This document shows positions 34,315-48,108 of a stretch of 64,000 nucleotides of DNA, piece after piece. The notes under the pieces are model-generated. The model was not told where the DNA came from and made no database searches. It saw nothing but the letters and a program-made list of their open reading frames with translations. Origin of the DNA: Nissolia schottii (lineage: Eukaryota > Streptophyta > Magnoliopsida > Fabales > Fabaceae); the NCBI GenBank assembly GCA_003254905.1, contig QANU01094067.1, positions 512,141-576,140 of the forward strand. Direction: 5' to 3'. The number at the start of each line of letters is the position of its first letter. The stretch's first letter is position 1. A program made the position numbers and the translations under genes.

Positions 34315-37300
34315 TTCCTTTCCTCGAGAGCCATAATTTAGCTCTCCCAACCATTCTTAGCTTTTTCTTCTTCAGAATCAAAAGATGGCTTAGAATAATT
34401 CCCTCTTCAATCTTCGTTCTTAGTTTTCTAGGCTAATTTTCTAGGACACTGAATAGTCCTTGGAAAATCCTGGATCACTATATATTCCTGGTTTTTGCTC
34501 TGCCTCCTTCTCTTCCTTCTCTGATAGCTGTGTAGAGAAAAAAAAAAATATAGAGTGGGGATTGATAGGCTGAGTTAGAGGTGATTTTTTGTTGAAATGA
34601 TTATGAATTTTAGGGGATTGCTAGCTGTTGGGTTTTGGCCACAAATTTTTGTCTTTTTTCAATTCAAAGATGGTATTGGTGGTAGTGATATATGATTATG
34701 TATGATTTGAGAGCTTACACTATCTTTGTTTATTGTTTATAAGAGTACTCTACACTAATAATACACACTACTATGATCAAGCACACAGGACCAATGACAT
34801 CATCTCGAGTAAGATTCTTTTCTTTTCTTATTGTTTTATTGTTTGTCCTTTTAGCATATTTATAGTACTTGATGATAGGACCCATTCTACAGAGCATAAA
34901 ATATAAGATCGCCATAAAATATATAAGATAATAGGTAGATTTGTGTATCGTTTGAGAGTCTAGAGCACTTGAAGAGTTTTTTTTACGAGGGAACAGCTTT
35001 CTGACTTTATTCAGTGGAATGATTCTGTGCCATTTTCTAACGGGAGAATTAAAATAAGAGTAATATATAAAAAAGTAAAATCAAATCAAATATGACAGTA
35101 ACTAATAAAAGTAGAGGTGTATGTCGACCATAATGTGTCATATTTTTGTTTAGATGAACTCATTCATCTGATTAATTAAACGATAAGTCGAGTAAGTTGA
35201 ATTGCACTAAGTTGAACAAGTTAACAGGGGATCATAATATATTTTTTTTTATATAAAATTCTTATTTTGAAGCTTTTGTGGCATCTTTTGTTTTTGTTTG
35301 AGAGTTTCTTTATTTTATTTTTTGGTGGAAGACTTGGGCTAATTTGAATAGATTTTTATTTGGTAAGGGATAGAAGACAATAGGTGAAATTAGGGTAACA
35401 TTAGGTAAAAAAAAGCCTTCATCATCAGATAGTCAAATGATTCGGTTAGAGAATTCAATAAACTATAAGTCGATTGAGTTTTGATCCAAATCTTTATCAA
35501 CTTCAAGTCAAGCCAAACCAACCAATTTTGAGTTGGGCAAAGTTTGATGGGTTAAAAAAATTGGTTCATCCGATGTACAAATCCTAAAAAAAAGTACTAA
35601 TGCGTTTTTTTTAAAGCTAAGTAAAACTACTAATGTTGGCTATTTTGCTCCCTCGAGGAACTAAGGATAAAGTAAAGCAATTTTTTTGTAATTATCTACC
35701 TTTCTAAGAAACTTGCGAGACAGTTACACGCAGTTATTTCAACTCCTAGCACGCTTATGTAGTAAAATTATTCTCCAAATAAAGAAAGACATCTTCAACA
35801 GGAGCTTCACTCTAAATTTGTTTGCTGTTCTTTTAGCGCTATCCAACAAAACTCTGCATTTAATTTTCCAACCATAACATAACAGTGAACTCCACGAACC
35901 TAACATAGCTTAGAGTCTACTACTGCAGTGATCTTCTTTCCCTTTGATAAAAGCGAGAAAGGGACATAAAACTGAAAGAGTATGTAATTTGTATTTATAA
36001 ATTTCAATCAACTACTACTAGTAGTTTTATTTTAGTCAATAAAACGTTAATTATATTTTTAATATTTATTTCTGTTTGGTCAAAGATGATTTAAGAAAAT
36101 TGAAATCAAAAGTAATTAATGCTAGATGTGAACAAATGCCAATTTATACTTAAAATAACATTGTACTTCTAAATTAATGCGGCCGCTGCATCCAGTGCAT
36201 TACTTCCAGAAATATTGTTACAGCATTTAGTGCTACATTTTTGTTCTTTAGACTAAGTAAATCAGTAACAAATAAAGTTGCAATTGCTTGAGTAGCTAGT
36301 TAATTTTTTTTTTGTTTTATTTAATTTTAACATAGGTGGGAATGAGATTTAAATCTGGGAATGAGATTTAAATCTTTAATGTCAGATAAACTACTAAAAC
36401 TTTTCATCACAATGAGTTAGATGATGAAAATAGAAGTTCAATTTTATTAAAATGGTAACAGTAAGTTCTACTAATATCTCTATATATATATCTTTGTTAA
36501 TGAGATTTAACTCAATTGATATTAATGTCCCCCCTAAAGATCTTGGGTTCAAATCTCTCCAATATAATTAAAAAAATCTCTATATCTCTTTTTTTTAAAA
36601 GCTAGATTCACTATCTCTTTTATGTATTTGTAAGGAGATAGTGAGGGATACAAGTGTAGAGTAAAAACCTTCTCTTGCCTAGTGTATTAAATGCTGAATA
36701 CATCAACATCAATATTATGGGCCAAAATATGAGCCACAATGATGATATAAGATAGAAAAAAAAAATTGTTTTTATTCCTAAAGCATCAAAGAAGTTTTCC
36801 ATCATTCAATATTACTGTTGTTGGACCCCACCTTTTTAGAATTTTGGATGGTGTGAGATGCACATGGAGGAAGAGACATTCTTTCTCCATGAGGATACAA
36901 GAACTTCTCATCCACTCCACACACCCCCATAACATTTACATCAAATCCTGATTTGGACCTTGAATTGACACAAACATCAAACCCCATGTGTACAAAGATT
37001 ATTGTGGACACAAAGCCCTCGCATATCGTTTTTGTTAGCCCAAAAAGACCTTTAAAAAGGGCTTCAAGCCCTTAGAAATAGAAGGCCCTAGAAGGAAGGT
37101 GATTCATCGTCCAAGTGGAAGAAGCACCACCACCTCCCCTTTCGGCTTATCATGGGTTCACCACTCCATTGGGTTGAAGCTACCATCACCATTAAAGGAT
37201 AAACTCAAAAATAGAAAAGAATAAAAAACATTAAGAACCAACTAAAAAAACAAATGATGAACATCTTAGAAAATTGAATTGCTTAGCTCACCCATTCTAA

Positions 37301-37491
37301 CTCTCTTATTTTCGGGTACATATTTAATAATAATGTCCTCTGTATATATTTGGCCTCTAATCCCATTTTTGCCCTCCCATTTTTCCCTTTATTCCTTCAT
37401 CTCTTTCTCATCCTACACGCGCCCCGCGCCGATTGTAACTCATCCACCGCGATTCCGCCGGAGAACGCGTCGCAACCCGCCGGCAACGGAA
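34315..37491. other. Intergenic region between FLZ and folate transporter genes
   Basis: The first ~350 bases probably include the FLZ 3' UTR. The rest is AT-rich spacer with a tRNA-like/SINE-like fragment at about 36496-36562. The stretch 37020-37200 is GC-richer with a small hairpin (AAGGGCTTCAAGCCCTT, 37057-37073) and may be the distal promoter of the downstream gene. Confidence 0.5.
36496..36562 (+). repeat. tRNA-like (SINE head?) fragment
   Basis: TTTAACTCAATTGATATTA resembles a pol III A box, and GGGTTCAAATCTC, about 35 bases further, matches the B box. The spacing fits a tRNA-derived SINE head. A complete cloverleaf cannot be folded, and no poly-A tail or target duplication was found. 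Confidence 0.35.
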
Positions 37492-40400
37492 ATGTCCGCC
37501 ACCGTTTCGAGGTCGGGTTCCTCTCTCCGGCTCGCCATCGACGATACTGACCCTTTATTGGGTTCACGAACCGGTAAGCTTCTTCTACTCGGAATTTTTT
37601 AAATCAATTCCCTTTTTTTGGTGGAAAATTCAGGTTAGGCTTGTTCGCAAAGCTTTGTGTGTTTCGAAATTTAAGCTGATTAGACCTAATATTAGTATAT
37701 TTGATTGCTGGATGCTAATAAGATAGTGAAAAAGAGGGCGAGGCACTGTAGATGAGGTTTCTACGTTAGATTAAGCTTGAATAAAAAAATAATTTAATTT
37801 TGGAGATTCATGAATGTGTATCCTATATGCGAAGTCTTTATGATATGAAGGATTAGATGGAAAATTGATTGAATTGGCACCATTGTTTGGTTTAGTTAGT
37901 TTACTCATATGCTGCTTTCTTGTTTTTGTTCCCATAGCAAGATGTTTGGTGCAAATTTCTTTTAAGGAAATTATTGGTGGCATTGATGGATTTTGTGCAT
38001 GATTGTGGCAGGTGCTGGAAAAGGGGATCCGTTAACAACAACTGAGACGGATCTGGAAGCTTGCTCCACTAGTAAAACTGTTCCTAAAAAGAGTAAATAT
38101 CGAATGAGCGCCATCACATTGTTTGGGGTGGACTTATCCCCAGATAATGTCGCCGTTGCGATGGTATACTTTGTTCAAGGTGTTTTAGGACTTGCAAGGC
38201 TTGCTGTCAGCTTCTTTCTAAAGGATGATTTACATCTGGACCCTGCTGAGGTATGTCTTCTTAGCATTCATGATTTCAGACAGGTGGGAGAGAAGTTTCG
38301 GTTTCTTATAATTCAAGCATCTTGTATTATTATTATTATTATTATTATGATTATTTTCATTTGAGTGTGAGCCTTAGCTTGGATCAAACGTAGAAACCAA
38401 ATGTGTCACGTTGGCTTAAAATCCTTGCTTGAATCAATTATACACTTATAATTGAAGGACTTACTATTTATATATATTGACTAGACAGCTGTGATTTCTG
38501 GTTTCTCTGCATTACCGTGGCTTGTCAAACCTCTATATGGTTTTATTAGGTTAGTCTTAACTTTCCCTCTTCCTTAAGTGGGCAGTTCATTATTCTTCCC
38601 TTCTTTTATCTCTCCAGGGGACTAAAATTTCAATATTGAAGTTGTTAATTTGGCATGCAGTGATTCTGTCCCGCTTTTTGGTTATCGAAGGAGGTCATAT
38701 CTAGTTCTGTCTGGGTTGCTTGGTGCACTCTCATGGAGTTTGATGGCTACCTTTGTTGACAGCAAATACAGTGTTGCTTTTTGCACGCTTCTTGGATCTC
38801 TTTCTGTTGCCTTCTCAGATGTTGTGAGTGTTTCCTGCTTAGTAATTAACCTTACAACAACATTTTTATGGAATCATTTAATTATGTAGAAACAGTACTT
38901 CCTAATCTGCTTGGTCCTGGGTATTGGCTTCAGGGGTTTATCATTTTTAATATATTGAAATTGTTTGGAGAACTATGTCAGACACTGAACTATGTTTTAG
39001 GTTGTAGATTCAATGGTTGTCGAGAGGGCGCGTGGTGAGTCACAAAGCACCTCAGGATCTCTTCAGTCTTTATGTTGGGGTTCTTCAGCTTTTGGTGGAA
39101 TTGTAAGCTCCTACTTCAGTGGGTCTTTGGTAGATACATATGGAGTGAGGTACTGAAAGAAGTCCGTTAATCAAGATTACTTCTGATTATTGATAGCAGT
39201 ATTTGTTTTTTCCTATTTTAGATTCTCTAATATGTTTACTGTTTCAGGTTTGTTTTTGGTGTCACAGCATTGCTTCCGCTGATAACATCTGCAGTTGCTG
39301 TTCTTGTAAAAGAACAACCTATGCTTGGTAAAGCAAGAGGGAATAATCTTCCTTTTGCCGGTCCTGAGTTCTTGGAAAGTTCAAAACAGAACATTATTCA
39401 GCTGTGGGGTACTGTACGACAGCCCAGTGTTTTTCTTCCCACGTTGTTTATTTTCTTGTGGCAAGGAACTCCGCAGTCTGACTCTGCAATGTTCTACTTT
39501 AAGTATGTACATATGTAATATGATCATTATCCTTTAAACCTCTATTATCTGGGATGAGTTTCATGCCTTCTTGATATTCTCTTGTCCGTGCATGGCATTT
39601 GCCTTAATCTCAAATAATCTGTTATCCATTTCAGCACAAATTCTCTTGGCTTTACTCCCGAGTTTTTAGGACGTGTCAAGCTTGTTACTTCAATTGCATC
39701 TCTGGCTGGTGTTGGAATTTATAATGGATTTCTTAAGAGTGTGCCTTTGCGTAAAATATTTATTGGGACTACCATTTTAGGTTCAGCTCTTGGGATGACT
39801 CAGGTTAGTTGTATGTTTCAAGTAAGATTATATATAGTTTTTATTAAACAAAATGGTTTATATATTTTTAATTAGAATTTTGAACAGACTGTTCTAACTA
39901 TCTTTCTGTTGTCTATAACCTCTGTTGTCAGGTTTTCCTGGTTACTGGATTAAACCGGAAGTTTGGCATAAGTGATGAGTGGTTTGCAATTGGGGATTCA
40001 TTAATTCTCACTGTTTTAAGTCAGGTTATCATCATCTTCTTTCATTTATTAGGTCTCGTTTACCCAAAAAAAAGAGGTTTCACGCCTTTGTTATGGAAAT
40101 GTAAATTAAAAGAGGAAAATTTTCTGGTTGTAGTTTTGATAATGGCAAGTCAATATTGATCCTTTTTATGATTTAGGACATAATTAATGCTAGTGCATGC
40201 CATACAATAAACAACATCAGCAAGCCCCACATAAATAACTTTCTTGTACTTTAATTCTACCATTTCTGCTAAGATTTCTTGCATCTCATTACTTTTGTAT
40301 TTCAGGCTTCCTTTATGCCCGTTCTTGTTCTAGCAGCAAGGTTATGTCCTGAGGGAATGGAGGCAACTCTATTTGCAACTCTCATGTCAGTATCTAATGG

Positions 40401-40605
40401 AGGGAGCGTTCTTGGGGGATTGATAGGTGCAGGACTGACCCAACTATTTGGAATCACCAGGGACAGATTTGATAACTTAGCTGCTTTGATAATCATTTGC
40501 AATCTTAGCTCATTATTACCACTGCCTCTACTTGGCCTTCTCCCTGGGGACAATCCTGATGAAAATATGAAGGACAATGCCGATGTTGAGATGAAGTCTA
40601 ATTAA
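37492..40605 (+). CDS. Folate-biopterin transporter family protein (MFS)
   Basis: Nine exons: 37492-37573, 38012-38250, 38485-38549, 38661-38823, 39001-39149, 39248-39502, 39635-39803, 39932-40024 and 40306-40605, all with GT-AG introns and consistent phases, giving 504 residues. This is the usual length of plant FBT proteins. Family landmarks include [40 protein letters not shown], the [11 protein letters not shown] loop, [20 protein letters not shown] and [14 protein letters not shown]. About 12 hydrophobic segments span the protein. It should move folates or pterins across a membrane (family knowledge; plant members include one characterised chloroplast transporter). The N-terminus is short and acidic/Ser-rich, with no clear plastid peptide. 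The exon 3 acceptor is the AG at 38483-38484; the AG four bases later would give an immediate stop. Confidence 0.93.
38324..38348. repeat. (ATT)n simple repeat in FBT intron 2
   Basis: Eight ATT units just after exon 2. Confidence 0.85.
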
Positions 40606-43600
40606 TTCCGGTTGTTTGGGGTTGTCTGTCTTTGCCAAGATGCATCCAAGCATTGCTCTCAATGCTTACAAATTTCAGCACACATCACTTAAACACACAC
40701 ACACACATTCACACCCCCAAGTCAGACAAAGGGAATTTTGCATATAGTAAGATGCTAAATATGCTACTCCGGAACCTTTTTGATTATTAGGTGCTCATAA
40801 CCCCACATCGAAGTTCACTTCGAACTATGATTTTGTGGAGAAAGTACCACTTTAAGTATCTTGAGAATCAAAATCATAATCCTTAACTAACCGAGAAGCC
40901 TCCACTAGGGGTGCTCTTGACTGACACCACAGTGCTTGCCATGAGACAAAAATATCAGTCCCTTCAGTGGGGTGCCTTTGTAGTTTCTACTTTTCTTTTG
41001 GTCCTGTACCCTTTGACTGCATTGTAAGGACTTGGGCTTTAACATTGTATCAGCTAATAATTGCCCATTTTAAGGCCCCACTCTTGATGACAGAAAGACA
41101 AAGGCCCCTCGTGTTTCTATAAGCTTTTGTAATTAGCAGATACATTTGACAACCAGCTCATGTTGTTCTTGCTTTGGACTGAAATTTAATTGGGGCCCAT
41201 GTACTGTATACAATGGTAACTAATGTTCCCGGGTTCATATGCTTAACGTTCTCATCTATTCATTTGGAGAATTTTTGTCATTTCATGTATGCTAAATATA
41301 TTCTATAAGTATTTATTGACATCAAACATCAATCGACAACCTCTTTCCCTAAGTAGCCAAAGGGTTGGAGTAAGACCAATAAAGAAGAGACCATTAACAA
41401 AGATTTAAATTTTAATGGAATGTAAACATGATTTATGATACAATGTCATTTGATTTATGCAGGAAACTTTACCTAGTGAACCTAGTGATTATTGTTATGA
41501 TTATGTACAAAATTGCTCAACAAAATTTCTTAAACTAGTTAAATATTGCATTTAGTGTATATACTATCCCTTGTGTATGCATAAAAAAAACCCTCTTATA
41601 AGGAATAAAATATACAGTTCCGCTATCTGAAATCCCAAAAATCAACACTTTTATTAAACACATAATGTATAATAGTAAACATACATGTTCGTGCACACAA
41701 AACAGAGAAACAAACATTATCAAACACATAAACAAGTAAATATTAAACACATACATGTTCATGTATGCATAAATGTTTGATGTCAATGCTTGTTTTTTTA
41801 TTTTGTAATGTTTGTTTCTCATTGTTTTACATGCAAATGGTTAACTTTTGGAGTGTACACGTAGTACTTTTGTAAAACATATAATTTGGTGAGTTTACTG
41901 GGTCGTGTTATTGAATTTTAAAGCAAGAGCTTTCACAGCACATATGATAACCCGTAACTAGTGAAGGTTTCTTGCCACGATCTTTTCTATCTTTGCCGCT
42001 TATTCAAACAAACTACAAGATGAGATTAAAGGGAGTTAAGGAAAAGAGTTATGGAGTCAACTAGAGAGAACGACAAATTTTTAAATGAAAATAATAAAAT
42101 TATTCGCTGTCTCATTTGAAACAAAACAAAAAGTAAGAGTTTGATATGGGGGTATGAAGGAGAATTATTCATCTCACAATTTCTTTACACAATATTGTAA
42201 ACTCCATATTAATAAAGTTATTTCCTACTCCCCACCCAAACAAACTCTAACAACCCTCATGTTTATTCAAAACAAAATGCACAATGTATGAACTCTTAAC
42301 GTGATCCTTCTGTCATGTTTAGTTATGCTATTAATTTCTTATGTGGTGAAAGGAACAAAAATACGAGAATGCACCGAATTCGTCATAAAACAATAACATC
42401 ACAAAAGATAAATTATAAGGCTAGAGCCCTGTACTCTAGAGGAATATCCAAAATAATCAATAAGAAAATCTAAATCCACGAGCAAAGAATGGAAAAATAA
42501 CCGAATTATATACGTAGTTTCGGATATGGCGGCTTCCTCATGTGGCGGGTGGTGGATGTTACAGTCATTGTGCACGTGGTGGGGCCACCCCTATGCTTTG
42601 TCATTGTCCACTGTTTTTCTTTATCATACACTTAGAAGAGTATCAAGCTGACAAGTGGGGCCACGTTTCAAGGCCATTGGTGCCACCATGGTCTGGTCCA
42701 AGGCACACAGTCACACGCGTATACGTGACTTCAATTGATCACATAATAATATGAGGACAGGGGTTCCCCGCCAAAAGGGTCTTGATGGTTCATGCTTGCT
42801 TGAAGCATTGACAGCATGTAAGCATTATTTTTGTTAGGGCCTAGTTTGGAGCTCGAGACGTCCTTGTTACGGACTAAAATAGTAATATATGGTTACATGG
42901 AAACCACTTAACAATTAACAAGTCAATGACGCCTATTGGCCAAACACCATTATGTGAGACATGGTTAAGCTTATGAACATTATAGGTATTTCCACATTTG
43001 GACAATATTCGGGGTCTAATATCACTCATATACTGATTTTTACAAATATCTCCTTTGTCGGAACATCAATCAAACCATTGTGTGATATTATTTTGAGAGT
43101 TCTTAAATCTTGTATGAGAAAAGAGTAATAAGTTATCTAAATTAGTCTAAATTACTCCTATCAAGTTTCTTATTAGGAGTACGAGAATGAATTTTGTGTC
43201 CACAGTTAAATGTGAAAGTTGCTAACATTTTCATGAAATTTGTGGAAATCAGCAATTCTTATATATGAGTATATATGATGCTAATTTCATTTTGTAGCAT
43301 GGTATGCTGTGTCATATCAAAAAGGATCGTCCCTCTTTATTTTGTACATTTAAAATTGAATAACCTTAACATTTCATAATCAGCATCCTTATCGCTGCGA
43401 ATGCCAGCTGTAGAAATCTTAGGAGCCATATGAATCCCATCTGGGCTTGCCAAGTTGCAATGTGGCATTTTCAGCTTATGTTGTGCAACTATTAAGCCAA
43501 ACGATTCCCAACCGTCAAATTAGAATAAAATAATAATGCCACCAATACATAATAATATCTTCTTTGATCCATCAATTTTGTTGTGCTTAATTAAAAGATA

Positions 43601-45477
43601 ATGATGCATTCAATTTGAGCTTTGCATTTATATATCTGCACTTCATTTCGTCCCACATATAATTATTATGTATATTATAATTACGTAGGCTGTTTCATGC
43701 AGCTTTATTTATTTATGTTTGGTCTGTTTTTATTTTTTTTAAAGATTAATTTATATGCATTAATAATAAGGTGAGTTTTACATTTATCATATATATATAT
43801 ATATATTGTCATGTAATATTGTATAAGAAACTTTTGAGATAGTAAGTATGAAACTTAACTACTACTTTTATTTATGTGATGATGCAGGATTAAATAAAAG
43901 TGTTCTTTTACACTTTTAATACATAAAAATTAATCTCTTTTTAATTTTGGGCTCGTTTTGAGGTATTTTGGATGGAAATTAATTTGCTAGTGCCAATTGA
44001 GATTCTTGGCATATCCTTTTTTAGGACAGAATGGCTACGACCAACACCATAAAAGAAAGCTTTCAGTTAGGAGAGACTCAAGTTGAAATCTAGCTGTTTG
44101 AATCCAAATTATCTAAGTTGACATTATAACAAAAGCTCACAATTGCACTAATATATTACTCATTCGTATATAAAGAGATATGCCCCACTGAACTTTTAAG
44201 AAAAAGAAAAAATGTTCTGACTTGTACAGTTTCATCACCAAGACAAGATCTTGAGTATTTATTTACTTATTGGCTACATATAGAAGATACCCCACATAAT
44301 AAAATATGGCAGGGGTACACAGTTACATAACCAATAATCAATAATGTCTAAAAGTTCATTGGATTATGTTCTGAATTCGATGAAACTATTGGTTCAAGAA
44401 AAATCTTATTTGTCAGTGAAAGGTGATAGCCGATTTTTTAAAACCATTTTTTTTCTTTTTCTTCTTAATGTCAGGGATCATCAGGGTTGTGCCATACACA
44501 ATTCTGTGAGAAAATAAATAAATAAATAAAACTTTTGGATCTTCAAAATTACTAACCAATATAAAAAGGGAAGAAATTCAAAGCTTCACTTTCAAAGTGT
44601 TGTTTCAAAATTGAAAAACAATAATACATATTTTTTTTTCTACATACACGCATGCACCGTTGAAACATTCATAATTGGTGGTGGTTGATTGGTTGCTGCC
44701 TTTATAATTTTTTGATAGACGGCTAATGATAATTGATTTGGAGTTTTGTGGTTAATTAATTATGCTCAATATGTGTGTGAAGGCTTTATCCATTTAATGG
44801 CCTTCAAATAGATCAGTGTCTTAACATAATGATTCGGTTCATATTAGACTGAAAGAGTATTGGCTAACAAGTGCTAAATGATTGATAACAGAAATTGGAG
44901 CTAAGAGGAGTGGTTGGGTAGGAAATGAAGAAAGAGTCCATATTAGGAAGGTAAGTGCCATGTGGGTTGCCATGTGAAGGGCATTAAATTTTTGAACAGG
45001 CGCTACCTTCCAACAAATGCTTAAGCATGCTTCCAAACAAGGCCCCCATGTGAGAAATCATTGACTCTACGAAAGTCTGAGCATTTGGATAAAGAGCCAC
45101 AATTAAAAAAATTATTTATTTTAATTATATTTTAAAATATAATTTTTTTAAGAGATTTAATTTATAATTATAGTGTAATTTTATTAAAATTCACTCATTT
45201 TTACTTTTTTTTAATTTTAAGTAGGACCTTCTAAACTTTTTTAAAAAATAGTATTTTACATTATTTTAAAAAATATATTTTTTAAATAGTATTTTAACAC
45301 ATTATTTTTAAAAAAAAATGATTTTTTTAGAAGCCAATCTAAACGGATCACATATTTAAGAAAAAAAAATGCAGAAGAAAACAAGGTAAAACTAATAGAA
45401 TCATTTCTTTTAGAGTGCAACTGTTTCAAATTATTTAGTAAAAGAAGTGTAAACTTTTTTTTAACGAAAAATACAAG

Positions 45478-45700
45478 TAAATCATCATCGGAAGTTGTTA
45501 ATTGACTTTAAATTCATCCGTGAAGTTCTAAAACCTCTCCCAAAGTTCTTAAATTTAGCAGAAGTCAATTAAATTAATCTTTCGATATTGGTCAAGTTTT
45601 GATTGATTTAACAACTTTAAGACTATGAAACATTTTCAACTGCAACGGATAAATTTAAAGTCGATTTGTAAATTACTAACTCCAGGTCTAAATAATTAAT
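45478..45700. mobile_element. Candidate foldback element
   Basis: The left block TTGACTTTAAATTCATCCGT recurs as an inverted, imperfect copy on the right (ACGGATAAATTTAAAGTCGA), with further complementary patches on either side, giving a foldback of about 200 bp. I could not fix the ends or a target duplication. Confidence 0.4.
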
Positions 45701-46858
45701 AATAAGTAACAAGAATTTTCAATTTCACTTTCATTGCAGAGTTTCTAATGACTAATTTCCTCTTAATCATATTAATGGTCATTGCATTGTAAGCCAATGG
45801 CAATGACATTAGCTTAGCTAGACTTTGTACCTCTACACGAAAAGAAAATTAGATTTGCAGTGCAGAGAACATAAATTTTATTATTTGGGATCTTAAACTC
45901 AGCAATGAGATATATAGTTTTATTCTTCCTCTAAACACAATACATTCATATTCAAATATCAGCACAACCAATGAGTGTCCCTTAAAAGAGTTTAAGGGTT
46001 AGATTATTTATTTATTTATTTATTTTTTTCACATTTCCTTTTTGCATGAAGGATTAGATCCACTTAATCATTCTATCATATAAGACAACAAACAAGTAAC
46101 AACTCCCAAAACAAAAAGCATATAATAAAGAAGTCTGCTTGGATTTTCGAAAGGAATAATGCTATTTAGATAAATTAATGTCGCCGATACAATTACCATG
46201 GCCGCGAAAAGGTTCAAATGAAATGACAGAAATGTAGTAGTTGTATAAAATAATGAGTAAGTAGTGAGTTTGAAGTATATGACATTTCATTAGCTTTGCT
46301 GAATTATATGACATTTAGCTTTACTACTAATGTAAAAGAAAAAATTTATTTGAACCACCCATGCATAGAGGTAGTGTGGAAATGTCCCTCAAGAGAACAT
46401 AATTAATGATAGAAGTTTATCCTTACTCAATGATACAAGTTTATGACAATGTCAATTGAAAATCTTACAAAGAGTATACTTTTAAAATAGGGCACATAAT
46501 ATATGAATGTGGGTGTGAGTAATTATCGAGATATACGTGTGTGTATATATCGAGACTATGTGAGAGGTGCTGTATTTGATATTGAATAATACATATATAA
46601 ATAACACAATTCATATCATCTTTAATAAATTACCATATAAAATTAATTTTTTATACAATACACAACAAAACACATAAACGGTTACATAAAAAAAAAATTA
46701 TACTTATAATCAATTATTAAAATAATTTTAATTTTATAGTTTTCCCAATCACGTGCTAAATTTTAAACTTAACCACTTGATTGTGCATGAAAAAATTGGA
46801 AAATTGGATCCAAAACGTTAAATAACAAATATAATTTGTTGTAGAATAAATTATGTCA

Positions 46859-46999
46859 TGTTAAATTTTCACATTTGGTTATATGAGATTTTTATTTTTA
46901 ATTCTCTAATTTTATGTGTCTTACATGATCTCATTTTTTGAAAAAAAATTAATGATAACGTGTTACACATAACCAAATTAATCATGCGAAAATTTAACA
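46859..46999. mobile_element. Candidate MITE with TGTTAAATTTTC ends
   Basis: TGTTAAATTTTCACAT on the left and its near-complement ATGCGAAAATTTAACA on the right bound 141 bp. TTTGGTTAT inside the left end is also mirrored (ATAACCAAA). No target duplication could be resolved. Confidence 0.5.
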
Positions 47000-47968
47000 G
47001 ATAATCCATTCACGTAAGTCATACATGAAAATGGAGAAATACATCGAAGCCCTATAACCCTATCCATTTGCATAAAGTCAGTCAGTAATGCATGCTTCCT
47101 ATATATTCATATAAAAAATTTAGTGACGGCAATAGTAATTGGTCTTATCTTGTGACTCCCAAACGTTACTCAGACATACCCATTGAGTAGTCATTGTGAT
47201 TGTACTGCACCTACCAGACAAGCTACCCCGTGTTTGGAACGAATGAAAGTGTTACTGTTCCTTTTACATTTGGCCCAGCTTCCCTTGTCTCTCTTTGTGG
47301 ACCTATTCATAATTAATTAACAATGTACCCTCTTTTCTATCTCCAAGAAGGACAACAATGCTTGATGGTCCTCACTCCCCTGAACAAATAAAACCAAACT
47401 CATATCACAAAGGCTCCTACAACCAAACGGGTTGATTCTCATGCATGGATGCTCCTTTATTATGTGTCTGTTTTCAGATTCAAACAGAGCACATCTGGAT
47501 ATATATACACACTATTTATTGTAACAATGTGTATAATTAAGGTTTGTCTTGATCATCAATCAATAACTATTGTGAATGATGTTATTTCTAACATGTATTT
47601 TCTTGGAGCTCTAGACTATTTAATTAGTCATGGAAAGTATAATATAATGTCAATAATCAGCAATTACACGAAAGTTTAGAAATAATTTTATACCTAAGAT
47701 TGTACATAGCCTTTTTGGTCACAAGAAATATTTGTTTTATATAGTTTTGATATACTTTTCTGTTTTCAAGTTATCTTGATGTGCAAGTAATCAATTTGTT
47801 TGAACCAAAATGATTAGGGAAAGAAAATTGATAAAGAGTTTAGACATGATTTGTGAATTGATAATGATGCATGACTAACTTGCAACCCCTCCATTGCTTA
47901 CCCTTCTCATTTGATTTTTCAAACCAAAAACTAAATTTGTAGTCTAGAAAGAATAAATTTGTTTGTAA

Positions 47969-48108
47969 GGACCTGTTTGTTTCTTAGGTGAAAAGCCTTA
48001 AACTTAAGTTTAGCGGAAGTACGAAATTTTTAACCTCCAACAAAAGTGCGTTGAGAAACTAAAATTATCATTTTTTCATATAAAAATAATACTAACCAAA
48101 CAAGGGCC
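47969..48108. mobile_element. Candidate Tourist/hAT-like MITE
   Basis: 140 bp bounded by GGACCTGTTTGTTT and (complement of right end) GGCCCTTGTTTGGTT. Ends of this GGxCCxxGTTTGxTT type are common in plant MITEs. The flanking duplication is unclear. Confidence 0.5.

Larger units (their letters stand above)
40606..47968. other. Gene-poor region after the folate transporter
   Basis: The first ~500 bases likely hold the FBT 3' UTR ((CA)n at 40693-40708). The rest is AT-rich with no credible gene; scattered open stretches of 60-95 codons have no family signature. Simple repeats are (TA)n at 43785-43806, (AAAT)n at 44512-44531 and (TTTA)n at 46005-46024. Candidate foldback elements are listed separately. 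Confidence 0.5.
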